Below, piece by piece: positions 45,593-53,964 of a DNA stretch of 64,000 nt. Numbering within the stretch: position 1 is the stretch's first letter; the number at the start of each line of letters is the position of its first letter. A program made the translations under genes and the position numbers. The stretch lies in NCBI GenBank assembly GCA_965200795.1, contig CBDAVB010000027.1, positions 1 through 64,000 of the forward strand, written 5' to 3'. The notes beneath the pieces are model-generated. The model ran no database searches, was not told the DNA's origin, and saw only the letters and a list, made by a program, of their open reading frames with translations. This DNA comes from Parashewanella sp965200795 (GTDB lineage Bacteria; Pseudomonadota; Gammaproteobacteria; Enterobacterales; Shewanellaceae).

Positions 45593-47420
45593 GGTAACTA
45601 CTCAATAAGTTGTGGTAAGTACCCAGTCAAATGTAATCGAATATTTTTCTTTCTGAAACGCCAGTCAAGAGCGACTTCTTCAGATGAAAGCAATTGACTA
45701 GGTACTTAAGTCATCAAACTGTAAGATTTTGTAACGATCGTGCGATCAACTTGACTGCTTATTTTAAGGCTTCATACTCTCATCAAATTTAATTATACCA
45801 CTTGATTTTGAAGCTAAAAATTCCTGATTTATCTGATTCAGCTTGCCCTGAATGTCGTCCAGTCGTTGAAGAACTACAGCAAACTATTGTAGAGCTGTCT
45901 GAGCGTGTTCAAATTTTAGAAGATGAAATCAAAGAGCTTAAGAATCAGAAAAAGAAACCCAAGTTCAAACCCAGCGGTATGGATGATAATACTGACCCTG
46001 ACAACGATGAAAACGGTTCGAACAAAGGGAAGTCTGGCAAGCGAAAAGGAAAGCGCGGTAAAACCTCGAACCTGCGCATCCATAATGAAAAAGTCATAGA
46101 GCCGGAAGGTCACATTCCATCAAACGCTCAATTCATCGGCTATAAAACTTTTGTTGTTCAAGACATCGAAATTAACAACATCAATACTTGTTACAAGATG
46201 GCCCGCTACCGTCTCGCTGACGGCAAGATAGTATCAGGCCAACTCCCGGCAGAGCTCAAAGGCTCGCACTTTGGTACAACATTAAGAACTTATGTGCTGT
46301 ATCAGCACCATCATTGTCAAGTGACTCAGTCGCTACTGCTCGAACAACTCAGAGAGTGGGGCGTCGATATTTCAGCAGGCCAACTCAATCGTTTGTTATC
46401 AGAAAAATATGATGACTTTCATCACGAGAAGGATGACTTATTGACTAAAGGGCTAAGCGGTACAGGTTACATTACGACCGATGATACAGGTGGAGTCATC
46501 AAGGCAAAAATGGGTTTGTCACTCATATCGGTAATGAGCTGTTTGCTTGGTTTCAAAGTTCAAAAAGCAAAAGCAGAGTAAATTTCTTGTCATTGCTGTG
46601 TGCGGATCAACTCGGGTATCGCATTAATACTGCGGCGCTGAATTATATGAAGCAACAAAGGTTACCCATGGCACAACGGGAAAGTCTTGCTAATCACCCA
46701 TGTCAATTTTTTAATAATGAAGCACAATGGCTGGAGCATTTACAGCAGCTCGGATTTACCAGCGAACGTCATATTCGATGTGCGACCGAAGGGGCATTAT
46801 TTGCTCAAGCCGTTGAAGTGCAACCTATCGAATCATTGGTGGTTGTCAGTGATGGCGCGGGACAATTTAAGGTACTCATTCACGCTCTGTGCTGGGTTCA
46901 TGCTGAAAGGCTCATCCACAATCTTATTCCACTTTGCCCAGAACACCGTAGTGATATCAAAAAAGTGAGAGATGAGATTTGGGATTTTTACCGTGAGCTT
47001 AAACGTTATAAAGTTCAGCCTTGTATCAAGAAAGCAGAACAACTCTCTCAAAGGTTTGATGATATTTTTACGCAAAAGACCAGTTATCAAACCTTGAATC
47101 AACAGCTAAAGCGACTGCACAAACATAAGTCGTCGCTACTTCGAGTACTGGAACGACCTGAAATTCCGATACATACCAACGGCAGTGAAAACGATTTGCG
47201 AGAACATGTCAAAAGGCGAAAAGTCAGTGGTGGAACAAGAAGTGATTTAGGACGCCGATGCCGAGACACCTTTTCGAGTTTGCGCAAAACCTGCCAAAAA
47301 CAAAACGTGTCATTTTGGGCGTTTTTAAATGACAGGCTTTCTCTTAAAAATACCATCCCTTTACTGGGAGACTTGGTGCTGCAAGGGTCTCGAACTACCA
47401 CAACTTATTGAGTAGTTACC
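45593..47420 (+). mobile_element. IS66-like insertion sequence inserted in an ankyrin-cassette flank
   Basis: The ends are inverted repeats: GGTAACTACTCAATAAGTTG at the left and its complement at the right. TTTTGA borders both ends (45587-45592 and 47421-47426), a 6-bp duplication. The sequence just outside on both sides (CGCAAAG...TTTTACAAAT on the left, GCGACTGCTTACCTACTTG on the right) is the conserved 3' flank of the ankyrin cassettes, so it interrupted the downstream end of cassette 1. The 6-bp duplication is unusual for IS66 (8 bp), so the family name is provisional. Confidence 0.8.
45802..47411 (+). pseudogene. IS66-like transposase, one frameshift
   Basis: An N-terminal coil (VEELQQTIVELSERVQILED) precedes a basic lysine-rich linker and then the DDE core. 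At about 46491 a base is missing. The coding strand ACAGGTGGAGTCATCAAGG shifts from TDDTG into a wrong frame to the stop at 46581; the continuing frame gives SHQGKNGFVTHIGNELFAWF and joins the second ORF (VVVSDGAGQFKVLIHALCWV with its catalytic Asp). The C-terminus has HTNGSENDLREHVKRRKVSG and DTFSSLRKTCQKQNVSFWAF, typical of IS66-type transposases. No accessory tnpA/tnpB genes are present in the element. Confidence 0.8.
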
Positions 47421-47438
47421 TTTTGAGCGACTGCTTAC

Positions 47439-48767
47439 CTACTTGTTCAAGAGCATTTCCCGGATGCTGTCAGGAAGAGGGAGTTCCTTTAGCGCTTCAG
47501 GCAGCGGCTTATTTTGCTTATTTGCTTTTACGGCATTAATCACTGTTCTTCGGGCCTGCATTTTTAATGTCATACGATGAGGGAAACGAGATGCCTGAGC
47601 AGATCCGGGACGATTGAGAGCCTCAAGATTGATATCATAGTCATTACTTAACAGGACAATTTTATCTTTAATGGTCAGTCCGGCTCCGGGATTTGCTTCA
47701 TCTTCCCATTGTCCGGTTATATCCGCTCCGTTCGCTAACAGTAACCGCATTGCTTCTATGAGTCCCGCTCTGTTGTCTTCATTACTTTTTATCAGCTCGC
47801 GGATAGTACAGGTCAGCGGGCTCTTGGTATTTTCGGACTGATTCGGATCAGCGCCGTAATCGAGCAGCAGTTCGACGATTTTTGAATGACCGTTGGCGGC
47901 GGCTTTTGTTAACGGGGTGCGGCCGTGTTTGTCAGCGGCGTCAACGTCAGCGCCGCTTTCTAGGAGCAATTTTGCGATTTCGGTTTTACCGAAGGTGGCG
48001 GCCTCTATTATCAGGGAGAGGCCGTTTTTGTTACGAGTGTCAGCGCCGGCGCCGTTTCCAAGGAGTAATCTCACGATTTGGGCATAACCGTAGATTACGG
48101 CTTTCATTAACGGGGTGTTGCCGTCTTTGTCAGCGGCGTCAACGTCAGCGCCGCTTTCCAGGAGCAATTCCGCGATTTCGGTATAACCGAAGGGGGCGGC
48201 GTTTCTTAACGGGGAGCAGCCGTTGTAGTCACTGACGTTAACGTTCGCGCCTTTTTGCAGGAGTAATTCCACGACTTCGGTGTTACCGAAGGTGGCGGCG
48301 TTATTTAACGTGGAGTAGCCGTCGAAGTCACGGGCGTTAACGTTCGCACCTTTTTTCAGGAGTAATTCCGCGACTTCTTTGTGACCGTAGATGGCGGCGA
48401 GTATCAGCGGGGTGTAGCCGTCCGCGCCGGTGATGTCGGGATTGATGTTTTCTGATATTAATTGTTTTAACACTTTTATGTTGCCGTCAATCGCATGCCG
48501 GTGGATGTTCAGTATATTCTCCGCGAGAGCGCCCGCGCGTTTTTTTTCTGTCTCAATGTCCCGGGAAGGTAATTTTCGCCGGGCCGCGTCTGTTTGCTCA
48601 GTCATGAACCGCGCCGAAAAATAATCATTTATTTTTGTAGCGGAAACCCGGTAAATAATGCCGCCGATGTTCAATTTCAGCGGGTCTGAAGGCGGCGTAA
48701 GTTTGTTACCGACGATAACCTGATCGAGTATTTGTTTTACCACTCCCGCCGGTTGTAACGCTGCCAT
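47439..48767 (-). CDS. Ankyrin-repeat protein, cassette 1
   Basis: 442 residues. The N-terminal ~50 residues carry LKLNIGGIIYRVSATKINDY, a pattern resembling the LNVGG start of BTB/T1 tetramerisation domains. A charged linker follows (~60-85). From ~95 there are about eight ankyrin repeats of 33 residues, with TPLILAAIYGHKEVAELLLK as a typical unit and GADVDAADKHGRTPL as a turn. The C-terminal ~110 residues form a conserved tail (GLTIKDKIVLLSNDYDINLE, FPHRMTLKMQARRTVINAVK). There is no signal peptide or membrane segment. The ATG lacks a clear ribosome-binding site and lies 17 bp after the stop of the short ORF at 48785-48940, suggesting coupling. Ankyrin proteins often bind other proteins, including host targets; the actual role is unknown. 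Confidence 0.85.
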   Translation of the reverse strand: MAALQPAGVVKQILDQVIVGNKLTPPSDPLKLNIGGIIYRVSATKINDYFSARFMTEQTDAARRKLPSRDIETEKKRAGALAENILNIHRHAIDGNIKVLKQLISENINPDITGADGYTPLILAAIYGHKEVAELLLKKGANVNARDFDGYSTLNNAATFGNTEVVELLLQKGANVNVSDYNGCSPLRNAAPFGYTEIAELLLESGADVDAADKDGNTPLMKAVIYGYAQIVRLLLGNGAGADTRNKNGLSLIIEAATFGKTEIAKLLLESGADVDAADKHGRTPLTKAAANGHSKIVELLLDYGADPNQSENTKSPLTCTIRELIKSNEDNRAGLIEAMRLLLANGADITGQWEDEANPGAGLTIKDKIVLLSNDYDINLEALNRPGSAQASRFPHRMTLKMQARRTVINAVKANKQNKPLPEALKELPLPDSIREMLLNK

Positions 48768-48784
48768 AATCTTATGAACAATGT

Positions 48785-48940
48785 TCAGACGGCTAAATGA
48801 TTAGCGGAAACCATTTTTCCGCTTCCGGGCGCCGCTCCGGCTGTCATCGCCGCTTGCGGGAGAGAGCCGAGTACAGTCTGAGGAAGGCGATGATAAACCT
48901 GCCGGCACGCACGCATTGCCGGGGAGGCGTAAGAACTCAT
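48785..48940 (-). CDS. Conserved short ORF upstream of ankyrin gene 1 (51 aa)
   Basis: ATG 48940 follows GGGAG by eight bases (GGGAGCTTGTAATG), the best ribosome-binding site in the cassette. The product begins MSSYASPAMRACRQVYHRLP and continues QTVLGSLPQAAMTAGAAPGS. It is small, with Ala/Gly/Ser-rich and basic character and no recognised family. The same ORF is present in cassettes 2 and 3; in copy 3 some changes are synonymous. It could be a real micro-protein or a leader peptide controlling the ankyrin gene. Confidence 0.55.
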   Translation of the reverse strand: MSSYASPAMRACRQVYHRLPQTVLGSLPQAAMTAGAAPGSGKMVSANHLAV

Positions 48941-49019
48941 TACAAGCTCCCTGAATAGATTCTGATATCATTCAATGATCCGACTTTCATGACCGGATGA
49001 CAATCAGGGTAAACGCATT

Positions 49020-49143
49020 ATCAGATCTGCGTCACACTTTTGAAAAGGCGCAACACCTAACATCATGGAATTATGATTATTGTTATAGGCTATGCTATAT
49101 AGCCGCAAAAATGTGATCTACATTCATTCGTGCGTTCGCCCTG
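49020..49143. promoter_or_regulatory. Conserved upstream module, cassette 1
   Basis: Runs from TCAGATCTGCGTCACAC to CGTTCGCCCTG. Inside are TTTTGAAAAGG, GGAATTATGATTATTGTTAT, the inverted pair GGCTAT/ATAGCC and AAATGTGATCTACATTCATT (49109-49128). The left half of the last equals a consensus CRP half-site. It sits between the minus-strand ankyrin/short-ORF pair and the plus-strand small ORF, so it may drive either or both. Confidence 0.65.
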
Positions 49144-49191
49144 AGATGACATAAATAAAAGATTAATAATAATTCATCTTTGCACGGCGTA

Positions 49192-49497
49192 ATGTGTGGT
49201 TTTTGTGACTCGTTTTTTGCCGGTTGTTCCTCACGGCTCCCGTTTGACTTTATTATCCCAAATGGTAATCCGCGGTTTTGGATTCAAATTGCTTGTTATT
49301 ATCGCTTGTTATTAAAGATTCACCGTATACACATACACAAGATTTTTATAAGCCTGAATGATGATGATAAGCGTCGCTCAGAATTGCGGGAAGATGTTTC
49401 GGCTGCGATGCTTAGGGTGGCGCACGACGGCTTCCCCGGTGTTTGTGCTTCATCTTCTGAAAGCGATACGACTCTTTACATGATAACGCCCGAATAA
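49192..49497 (+). CDS. Small divergent ORF, cassette 1, doubtful
   Basis: 101 codons from ATG 49192; an in-frame TTG lies at 49180. It starts MCGFCDSFFAGCSSRLPFDF, cysteine-rich at the N-terminus, then becomes basic (LNDDDKRRSELREDVSAAML) and ends TLYMITPE. Cassette 3 shares the first ~20 codons but reads on in another frame to an early stop. The present frame in copies 1 and 2 may therefore be partly accidental after an insertion. Function unknown. Confidence 0.35.
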   Translation: MCGFCDSFFAGCSSRLPFDFIIPNGNPRFWIQIACYYRLLLKIHRIHIHKIFISLNDDDKRRSELREDVSAAMLRVAHDGFPGVCASSSESDTTLYMITPE

Positions 49498-49604
49498 AAT
49501 GCGGATATGAACTGGAGGTACTATGAACTAAAGTGAAATTTTATGATAAACCGCAAAGTTTTTACAAATTTCATGAGTTAAAATACTTTTAAGCGACTAC
49601 TTAT

Positions 49605-50933
49605 CTACTTGCTCAAGGGCATTTTCCGCATGCGGTCAGGAAGAGGGAGTTCCTTTAGCGCTTCAGGCAGCGGCTTATTTCGCTTATTTGCTTTTACGGC
49701 ATTAATCACTGTTCTTCGGGTCTGCATTTTTAATGTCATACGATGAGGGAAACGAGATGCCTGAGCAGATCCGGGACGATTGAGAGCCTCAAGATTGATA
49801 TCATAGTCATTACTTAACAGGACAATTTTATCTTTAATGGTCAGTCCGGCTCCGGGATTTGCTTCATCTTCCCATTGTCCGGTTATATCCGCTCCGTTCG
49901 CTAACAGTAACCGCATTGCTTCTATGAGTCCCGCTCTGTTGTCTTCATTACTTTTTATCAGCTCGCGGATAGTACAGGTCAGCGGGCTCTTGGTATTTTC
50001 GGACTGATTCGGATCAGCGCCGTAATCGAGCAGCAGTTCGACGATTTTTGAATGACCGTTGGCGGCGGCTTTTGTTAACGGGGTGCGGCCGTGGTTGTCA
50101 GCGGCGTCAACGTCAGCGCCGCTTTCTAGGAGCAATTTTGCGATTTCGGTTTTACCGAAGGTGGCGGCCTCTATTATCAGGGAGAGGCCGTTTTTGTTAC
50201 GGGTGTCAGCGCCGGCGCCGTTTCCAAGGAGTAATCTCACGATTTGGGCATAACCGTAGATTACGGCTTTCATTAACGGGGTGTGGCCGTCTTTGTCAGC
50301 GGCGTCAACGTCAGCGCCGCTTTCCAGGAGCAATTCCGCGATTTCGGTATAACCGAAGAGGGCGGCGTTTCTTAACGGGGAGCAGCCGTTGTAGTCACTG
50401 ACGTTAACGTTCGCGCCTTTTTGCAGGAGTAATTCCGCGACTTCTTTGTGACCGAAGGTGGCGGCGTTATTTAACGTGGAGTAGCCGTCGAAGTCACGGG
50501 CGTTAACGTTCGCGCCTTTTTTCAGGAGTAATTCCGCGACTTCTTTGTGACCGTAGATGGCGGCGAGTATCAGCGGGGTGTAGCCGTCCGCGTCGGTGAT
50601 GTCGGGATTGATGTTTTCTGATATTAATTGTTTTAACACTTTTATGTTGCCGTCAATCGCATGCCGGTGGATGTTCAGTATATTCTCCGCGAGAGCGCCC
50701 GCGCGTTTTTTTTCTGTCTCAATGTCCCGGGAAGGTAATTTTCGCCGGGCCGCGTCTGTTTGCTCAGTCATGAACCGCGCCGAAAAATAATCATTTATTT
50801 TTGTAGCGGAAACCCGGTAAATAATGCCGCCGATGTTCAATTTCAGCGGGTCTGAAGGCGGCGTAAGTTTGTTACCGACGATAACCTGATCGAGTATTTG
50901 TTTTACCACTCCCGCCGGTTGTAACGCTGCCAT
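49605..50933 (-). CDS. Ankyrin-repeat protein, cassette 2
   Basis: 442 residues, differing from the cassette-1 protein at only about a dozen positions. Most obvious is repeat 3, where copy 1 has FGNTEVVELLLQKG and copy 2 has FGHKEVAELLLQKG, the latter matching the preceding repeat (YGHKEVAELLL), so a local gene conversion between repeats is likely. The C-terminus also differs (DRMRKMPLSK versus DSIREMLLNK); that of copy 2 equals copy 3. The N-terminal LNIGGIIYRVS segment, repeat number (~8) and tail match copy 1. The start lies 17 bp after the short ORF at 50951-51106. Confidence 0.85.
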   Translation of the reverse strand: MAALQPAGVVKQILDQVIVGNKLTPPSDPLKLNIGGIIYRVSATKINDYFSARFMTEQTDAARRKLPSRDIETEKKRAGALAENILNIHRHAIDGNIKVLKQLISENINPDITDADGYTPLILAAIYGHKEVAELLLKKGANVNARDFDGYSTLNNAATFGHKEVAELLLQKGANVNVSDYNGCSPLRNAALFGYTEIAELLLESGADVDAADKDGHTPLMKAVIYGYAQIVRLLLGNGAGADTRNKNGLSLIIEAATFGKTEIAKLLLESGADVDAADNHGRTPLTKAAANGHSKIVELLLDYGADPNQSENTKSPLTCTIRELIKSNEDNRAGLIEAMRLLLANGADITGQWEDEANPGAGLTIKDKIVLLSNDYDINLEALNRPGSAQASRFPHRMTLKMQTRRTVINAVKANKRNKPLPEALKELPLPDRMRKMPLSK

Positions 50934-50950
50934 AATCTTATGAACAATGT

Positions 50951-51106
50951 TCAGACGGCTAAATGATTAGCGGAAACCATTTTTCCGCTTCCGGGCGCCG
51001 CTCCGGCTGTCATCGCCGCTTGCGGGAGAGAGCCGAGTACAGTCTGAGGAAGGCGATGATAAACCTGCCGGCACGCACGCATTGCCGGGGAGGCGTAAGA
51101 ACTCAT
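50951..51106 (-). CDS. Conserved short ORF upstream of ankyrin gene 2 (51 aa)
   Basis: Same sequence and same GGGAG ribosome-binding site as in cassette 1, with ATG at 51106 and TGA at 50951-50953. Its identity to copy 1 reflects the recent duplication and adds no independent support. Confidence 0.5.
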   Translation of the reverse strand: MSSYASPAMRACRQVYHRLPQTVLGSLPQAAMTAGAAPGSGKMVSANHLAV

Positions 51107-51186
51107 TACAAGCTCCCTGAATAGATTCTGATATCATTCAATGATCCGACTTTCATGACCGGATGACAATCAGGGTAAACGCATTA

Positions 51187-51310
51187 TCAGATCTGCGTCA
51201 CACTTTTGAAAAGGCGCAACACCTAACATCATGGAATTATGATTATTGTTATTAGGCTATGCTATATAGCCGCAAAAATGTGATCTACATTCATTCGTGC
51301 GTTCGCCCTG
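51187..51310. promoter_or_regulatory. Conserved upstream module, cassette 2
   Basis: As in cassette 1, with one extra base in GTTATTAGGCTATGC; this accounts for the 2,167- versus 2,166-bp unit length. The CRP-like AAATGTGATCTACATTCATT is unchanged. Confidence 0.65.
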
Positions 51311-51358
51311 AGATGACATAAATAAAAGATTAATAATAATTCATCTTTGCACGGCGTA

Positions 51359-51664
51359 ATGTGTGGTTTTTGTGACTCGTTTTTTGCCGGTTGTTCCTCA
51401 CGGCTCCCGTTTGACTTTATTATCCCAAATGGTAATCCGCGGTTTTGGATTCAAATTGCTTGTTATTATCGCTTGTTATTAAAGATTCACCGTATACACA
51501 TACACAAGATTTTTATAAGCCTGAATGATGATGATAAGCGTCGCTCAGAATTGCGGGAAGATGTTTCGGCTGCGATGCTTAGGGTGGCGCGCGACGGCTT
51601 CCCCGGTGTTTGTGCTTCATCTTCTGAAAGCGATACGACTCTTTACATGATAACGCCCGAATAA
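51359..51664 (+). CDS. Small divergent ORF, cassette 2, doubtful
   Basis: 101 codons, identical to the cassette-1 ORF except one residue (VARDGFPG for VAHDGFPG). The same reservations about its frame apply. The following bases contain TGGAGGTACTATGAACTAA, a good ribosome-binding site in front of a two-codon frame, perhaps the relic of another start. Confidence 0.35.
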   Translation: MCGFCDSFFAGCSSRLPFDFIIPNGNPRFWIQIACYYRLLLKIHRIHIHKIFISLNDDDKRRSELREDVSAAMLRVARDGFPGVCASSSESDTTLYMITPE

Positions 51665-51771
51665 AATGCGGATATGAACTGGAGGTACTATGAACTAAAG
51701 TGAAATTTTATGATAAACCGCAAAGTTTTTACAAATTTCATGAGTTAAAAAACTTTTAAGCGACTACTTAT

Positions 51772-53532
51772 CTACTTGCTCAAGGGCATTTTCCGCATGC
51801 GGTCAGGAAGAGGGAGTTCCTTTAGCGCTTCAGGCAGCGGCTTATTTCGCTTATTTGCTTTTACGGCATTAATCACTGTTCTTCGGGCCTGCATTTTTAA
51901 TGTCATACGATGAGGGAAACGAGATGCCTGAGCAGATCCGGGACGATTGACGGCCTCAAGATTGATATCATAGTCATTACTTAACAGGACAATTTTATCT
52001 TTAATGGTCAGTCCGGTTCCGGGATTTGCTTCATCTTCCCATTGTCCGGTTATATCCGCTCCGTTCGTTAACAGTAACTCCATTGCTTTTATGAGTGCTT
52101 TTAAGCGTCCCGGTGTATTGTATGTTTCTGTTGTCAGCCGGCGAATAATACAGGTCAGCGGGCTCTTGGTATTTTCGGGCTGATTCGGATCAGCGCCGTA
52201 ATCGAGCAGCAGTTCGACGATTTTTGTATGACCCCTGGCGGCGGCATCTGTTAACGGGGTGCGGCCGTCGTTGTCAGCGGCGTCAACGTCAGCGCCGCTT
52301 TGCAGGAGCAATTCCGCGATTTCCGCGGTTTCGGTATGATCGCTGTCGGCGGCGAGTATTAACTCGGTGCAGCCGTCCATGTAACGGGTGTCAACGCCGG
52401 CGCCGTTTATAAGGAGTAATCTCACGATTTGGGCATGACCGTAGATTACGGCTTTCATTAACGGGGTGTGGCCGTCTTTGTCAGCGGCGTCAACGTCAGC
52501 GCCGCTTTCCAGGAGCAATTCCGCGATTTCGGTATAACCGCTGACGGCGGCTTTCATTAACGGGGAGTGGCGGTCGTTGGCAATGACGTTAACGTTCGCG
52601 CCTTTTTGCAGGAGTAATTTCACGATTTCGGTCTTACCGGAGGTGACGGCGTTTCTTAACGGGGAGCGGCCGTGGTAGTCACTGACGTTAACGTTCGCGC
52701 CTTTTTGCAGGAGTAATTTCACGATTTCGGTATGACCTAAGGCGGCGGCGTTTATTAACGGGGAGCGGCCGTCGTTGTTACGGGCGTTAACGTTCTCGAC
52801 TTTTTGCAGGAGTAATCTCACGATCTCGGTCTTACCGGAGGCGACGGCGTTTCTTAACGGGGAGCAGCCGTCGTTGTCACTGATGTTAACGTTCGCGCCT
52901 TTTTGCAGGAGTAATTCCACGATTTTGGTATAACCGTAGAGTACGGCGCACATTAACGGGGAGCAGCCGTCGTTGTCACTGATGTTAACGTTTGCGCCCT
53001 GTTGCAGGAGTAATTCCACGGTTTTGGTATAACCGTAGAATACAGCGTTCATTAACGGGGTGCGGCCGCCGTTGTCACTTACGTTAACGTTTGCGCCTTT
53101 TTGCAGGAGTAATTCCGCGACTTCGGTTTGACCGTAGGTGGCGGCGCGTATCAGCGGGGTGTCGCCGTGCGCGTCGGTGATGTCGGGATTGATGTTTTCT
53201 GATATTAATTGTTTTAACACTTTTATGTTGCCGTCAACCGCGTGCCGGTGGATGTTCAGTATATTCTCCGCGAGAGCGCCCGCGCGTTTTTTTTCTGTCT
53301 CAATGTCCCGGGAGTCCAGGGAGTCCCGGGAAGGTAATTTTCGCCCAGCCGCATCTGTTTGCTCAGTCATGAACCGCGCCGAAAAATAACCATTTTTTTT
53401 TGTAGCGGAAACCCGGTAAATAATGCCGCTGATGTCTAATTTCAGCGTGCCTGAAGGCGGCGTAAGTTTGTTCCCGACGATAACCTGATCGAGTATTTGT
53501 TTTACCATCCCTTCTGGTTGTACCGCTGCCAT
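51772..53532 (-). CDS. Ankyrin-repeat protein, cassette 3 (expanded)
   Basis: 586 residues from ATG 53532, the start homologous to the other copies (MAAVQPEGMVKQILDQVIVG); an in-frame ATG at 53568 overlaps the short ORF. The N-terminal segment reads LKLDISGIIYRVSATKKNGY, so the GG of copies 1 and 2 is SG. About twelve ankyrin repeats follow, against eight. The extra units are alternating near-copies (NISDNDGCSPL twice, RNAVASGKTEIVRLLLQK and RNAVTSGKTEIVKLLLQK), showing internal duplication. One repeat carries an insertion (HTETAEIAELLLQSG). The linker has a duplicated SRDSLDSRDIE. The C-terminal tail matches copy 2. Confidence 0.85.
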   Translation of the reverse strand: MAAVQPEGMVKQILDQVIVGNKLTPPSGTLKLDISGIIYRVSATKKNGYFSARFMTEQTDAAGRKLPSRDSLDSRDIETEKKRAGALAENILNIHRHAVDGNIKVLKQLISENINPDITDAHGDTPLIRAATYGQTEVAELLLQKGANVNVSDNGGRTPLMNAVFYGYTKTVELLLQQGANVNISDNDGCSPLMCAVLYGYTKIVELLLQKGANVNISDNDGCSPLRNAVASGKTEIVRLLLQKVENVNARNNDGRSPLINAAALGHTEIVKLLLQKGANVNVSDYHGRSPLRNAVTSGKTEIVKLLLQKGANVNVIANDRHSPLMKAAVSGYTEIAELLLESGADVDAADKDGHTPLMKAVIYGHAQIVRLLLINGAGVDTRYMDGCTELILAADSDHTETAEIAELLLQSGADVDAADNDGRTPLTDAAARGHTKIVELLLDYGADPNQPENTKSPLTCIIRRLTTETYNTPGRLKALIKAMELLLTNGADITGQWEDEANPGTGLTIKDKIVLLSNDYDINLEAVNRPGSAQASRFPHRMTLKMQARRTVINAVKANKRNKPLPEALKELPLPDRMRKMPLSK

Positions 53533-53536
53533 AATC

Positions 53537-53707
53537 TTATGAACAATGTTCAGAAGACTGTAAGTCATTAACGGAAAATATCTTTCCGCTTCCGTGCGCC
53601 GCTCCGGCTGTCATCGCCGCTTGCGGGAGGGAACCGAGTACAGTCTGAGGAAGACGATGATGAGCCCGCCGGCACGAACGCATTGCCGGGGAGGCGTAAG
53701 AACTCAT
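53537..53707 (-). CDS. Conserved short ORF upstream of ankyrin gene 3 (56 aa)
   Basis: ATG 53707 follows GGGAACTTGTA and encodes MSSYASPAMRSCRRAHHRLP then QTVLGSLPQAAMTAGAAHGS. TAA at 53537-53539 is only four bases before the ankyrin ATG. Compared with copies 1 and 2 the block QTVLGSLPQAAMTAGAA is unchanged in protein despite synonymous base changes (GGC to GGT, TCT to TCC). That is the best hint that it is translated. The tail differs and is five residues longer. Confidence 0.55.
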   Translation of the reverse strand: MSSYASPAMRSCRRAHHRLPQTVLGSLPQAAMTAGAAHGSGKIFSVNDLQSSEHCS

Positions 53708-53790
53708 TACAAGTTCCCTGAACGGATATTGATATTATTATTCAATGATCCGACTTTCATGACCGGATGACAATCAGGGTAAACGCATGA

Positions 53791-53915
53791 TCAGATCTGC
53801 GTCACACTTTTGAAAAGGCGCAACACCTAACATCATGGAATTATGATTATTGTTATAGGCTATGCTATATAGCCATAGCCGCAAAAATGTGATCTACATT
53901 CGTGCGTTCGCCCTG
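53791..53915. promoter_or_regulatory. Conserved upstream module, cassette 3
   Basis: Same blocks as in the other modules, with an added ATAGCC (ATATAGCCATAGCCGC) and a shortened CRP-like right half (AAATGTGATCTACATTCGTG). The element therefore varies at exactly the hairpin and at the right half-site. Confidence 0.6.
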
Positions 53916-53964
53916 AGATGACAATAAATAAAAGATTAATAATAATTCATCTTTGTATGGTGTA

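Noticed and set aside
47882..48235. Plus-strand ORFs rich in RRQRQRR inside the ankyrin genes (also at 50048-50401 and 52224-52412)
   Set aside because: They are antisense to the ankyrin repeats and their regularity mirrors the repeat codons. They have no ribosome-binding site and weird composition.
49105..49128. Calling AAATGTGATCTACATTCATT a true CRP site
   Set aside because: Only the left half matches the consensus and the right half varies in cassette 3. It is kept as CRP-like within the module rather than as a separate feature.
51772..53532. Periodic ~99-bp repeats that could be mistaken for a CRISPR array
   Set aside because: The period is 33 codons, the frame is open throughout and the protein is clearly ankyrin. 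There are no unique spacers of uniform length.
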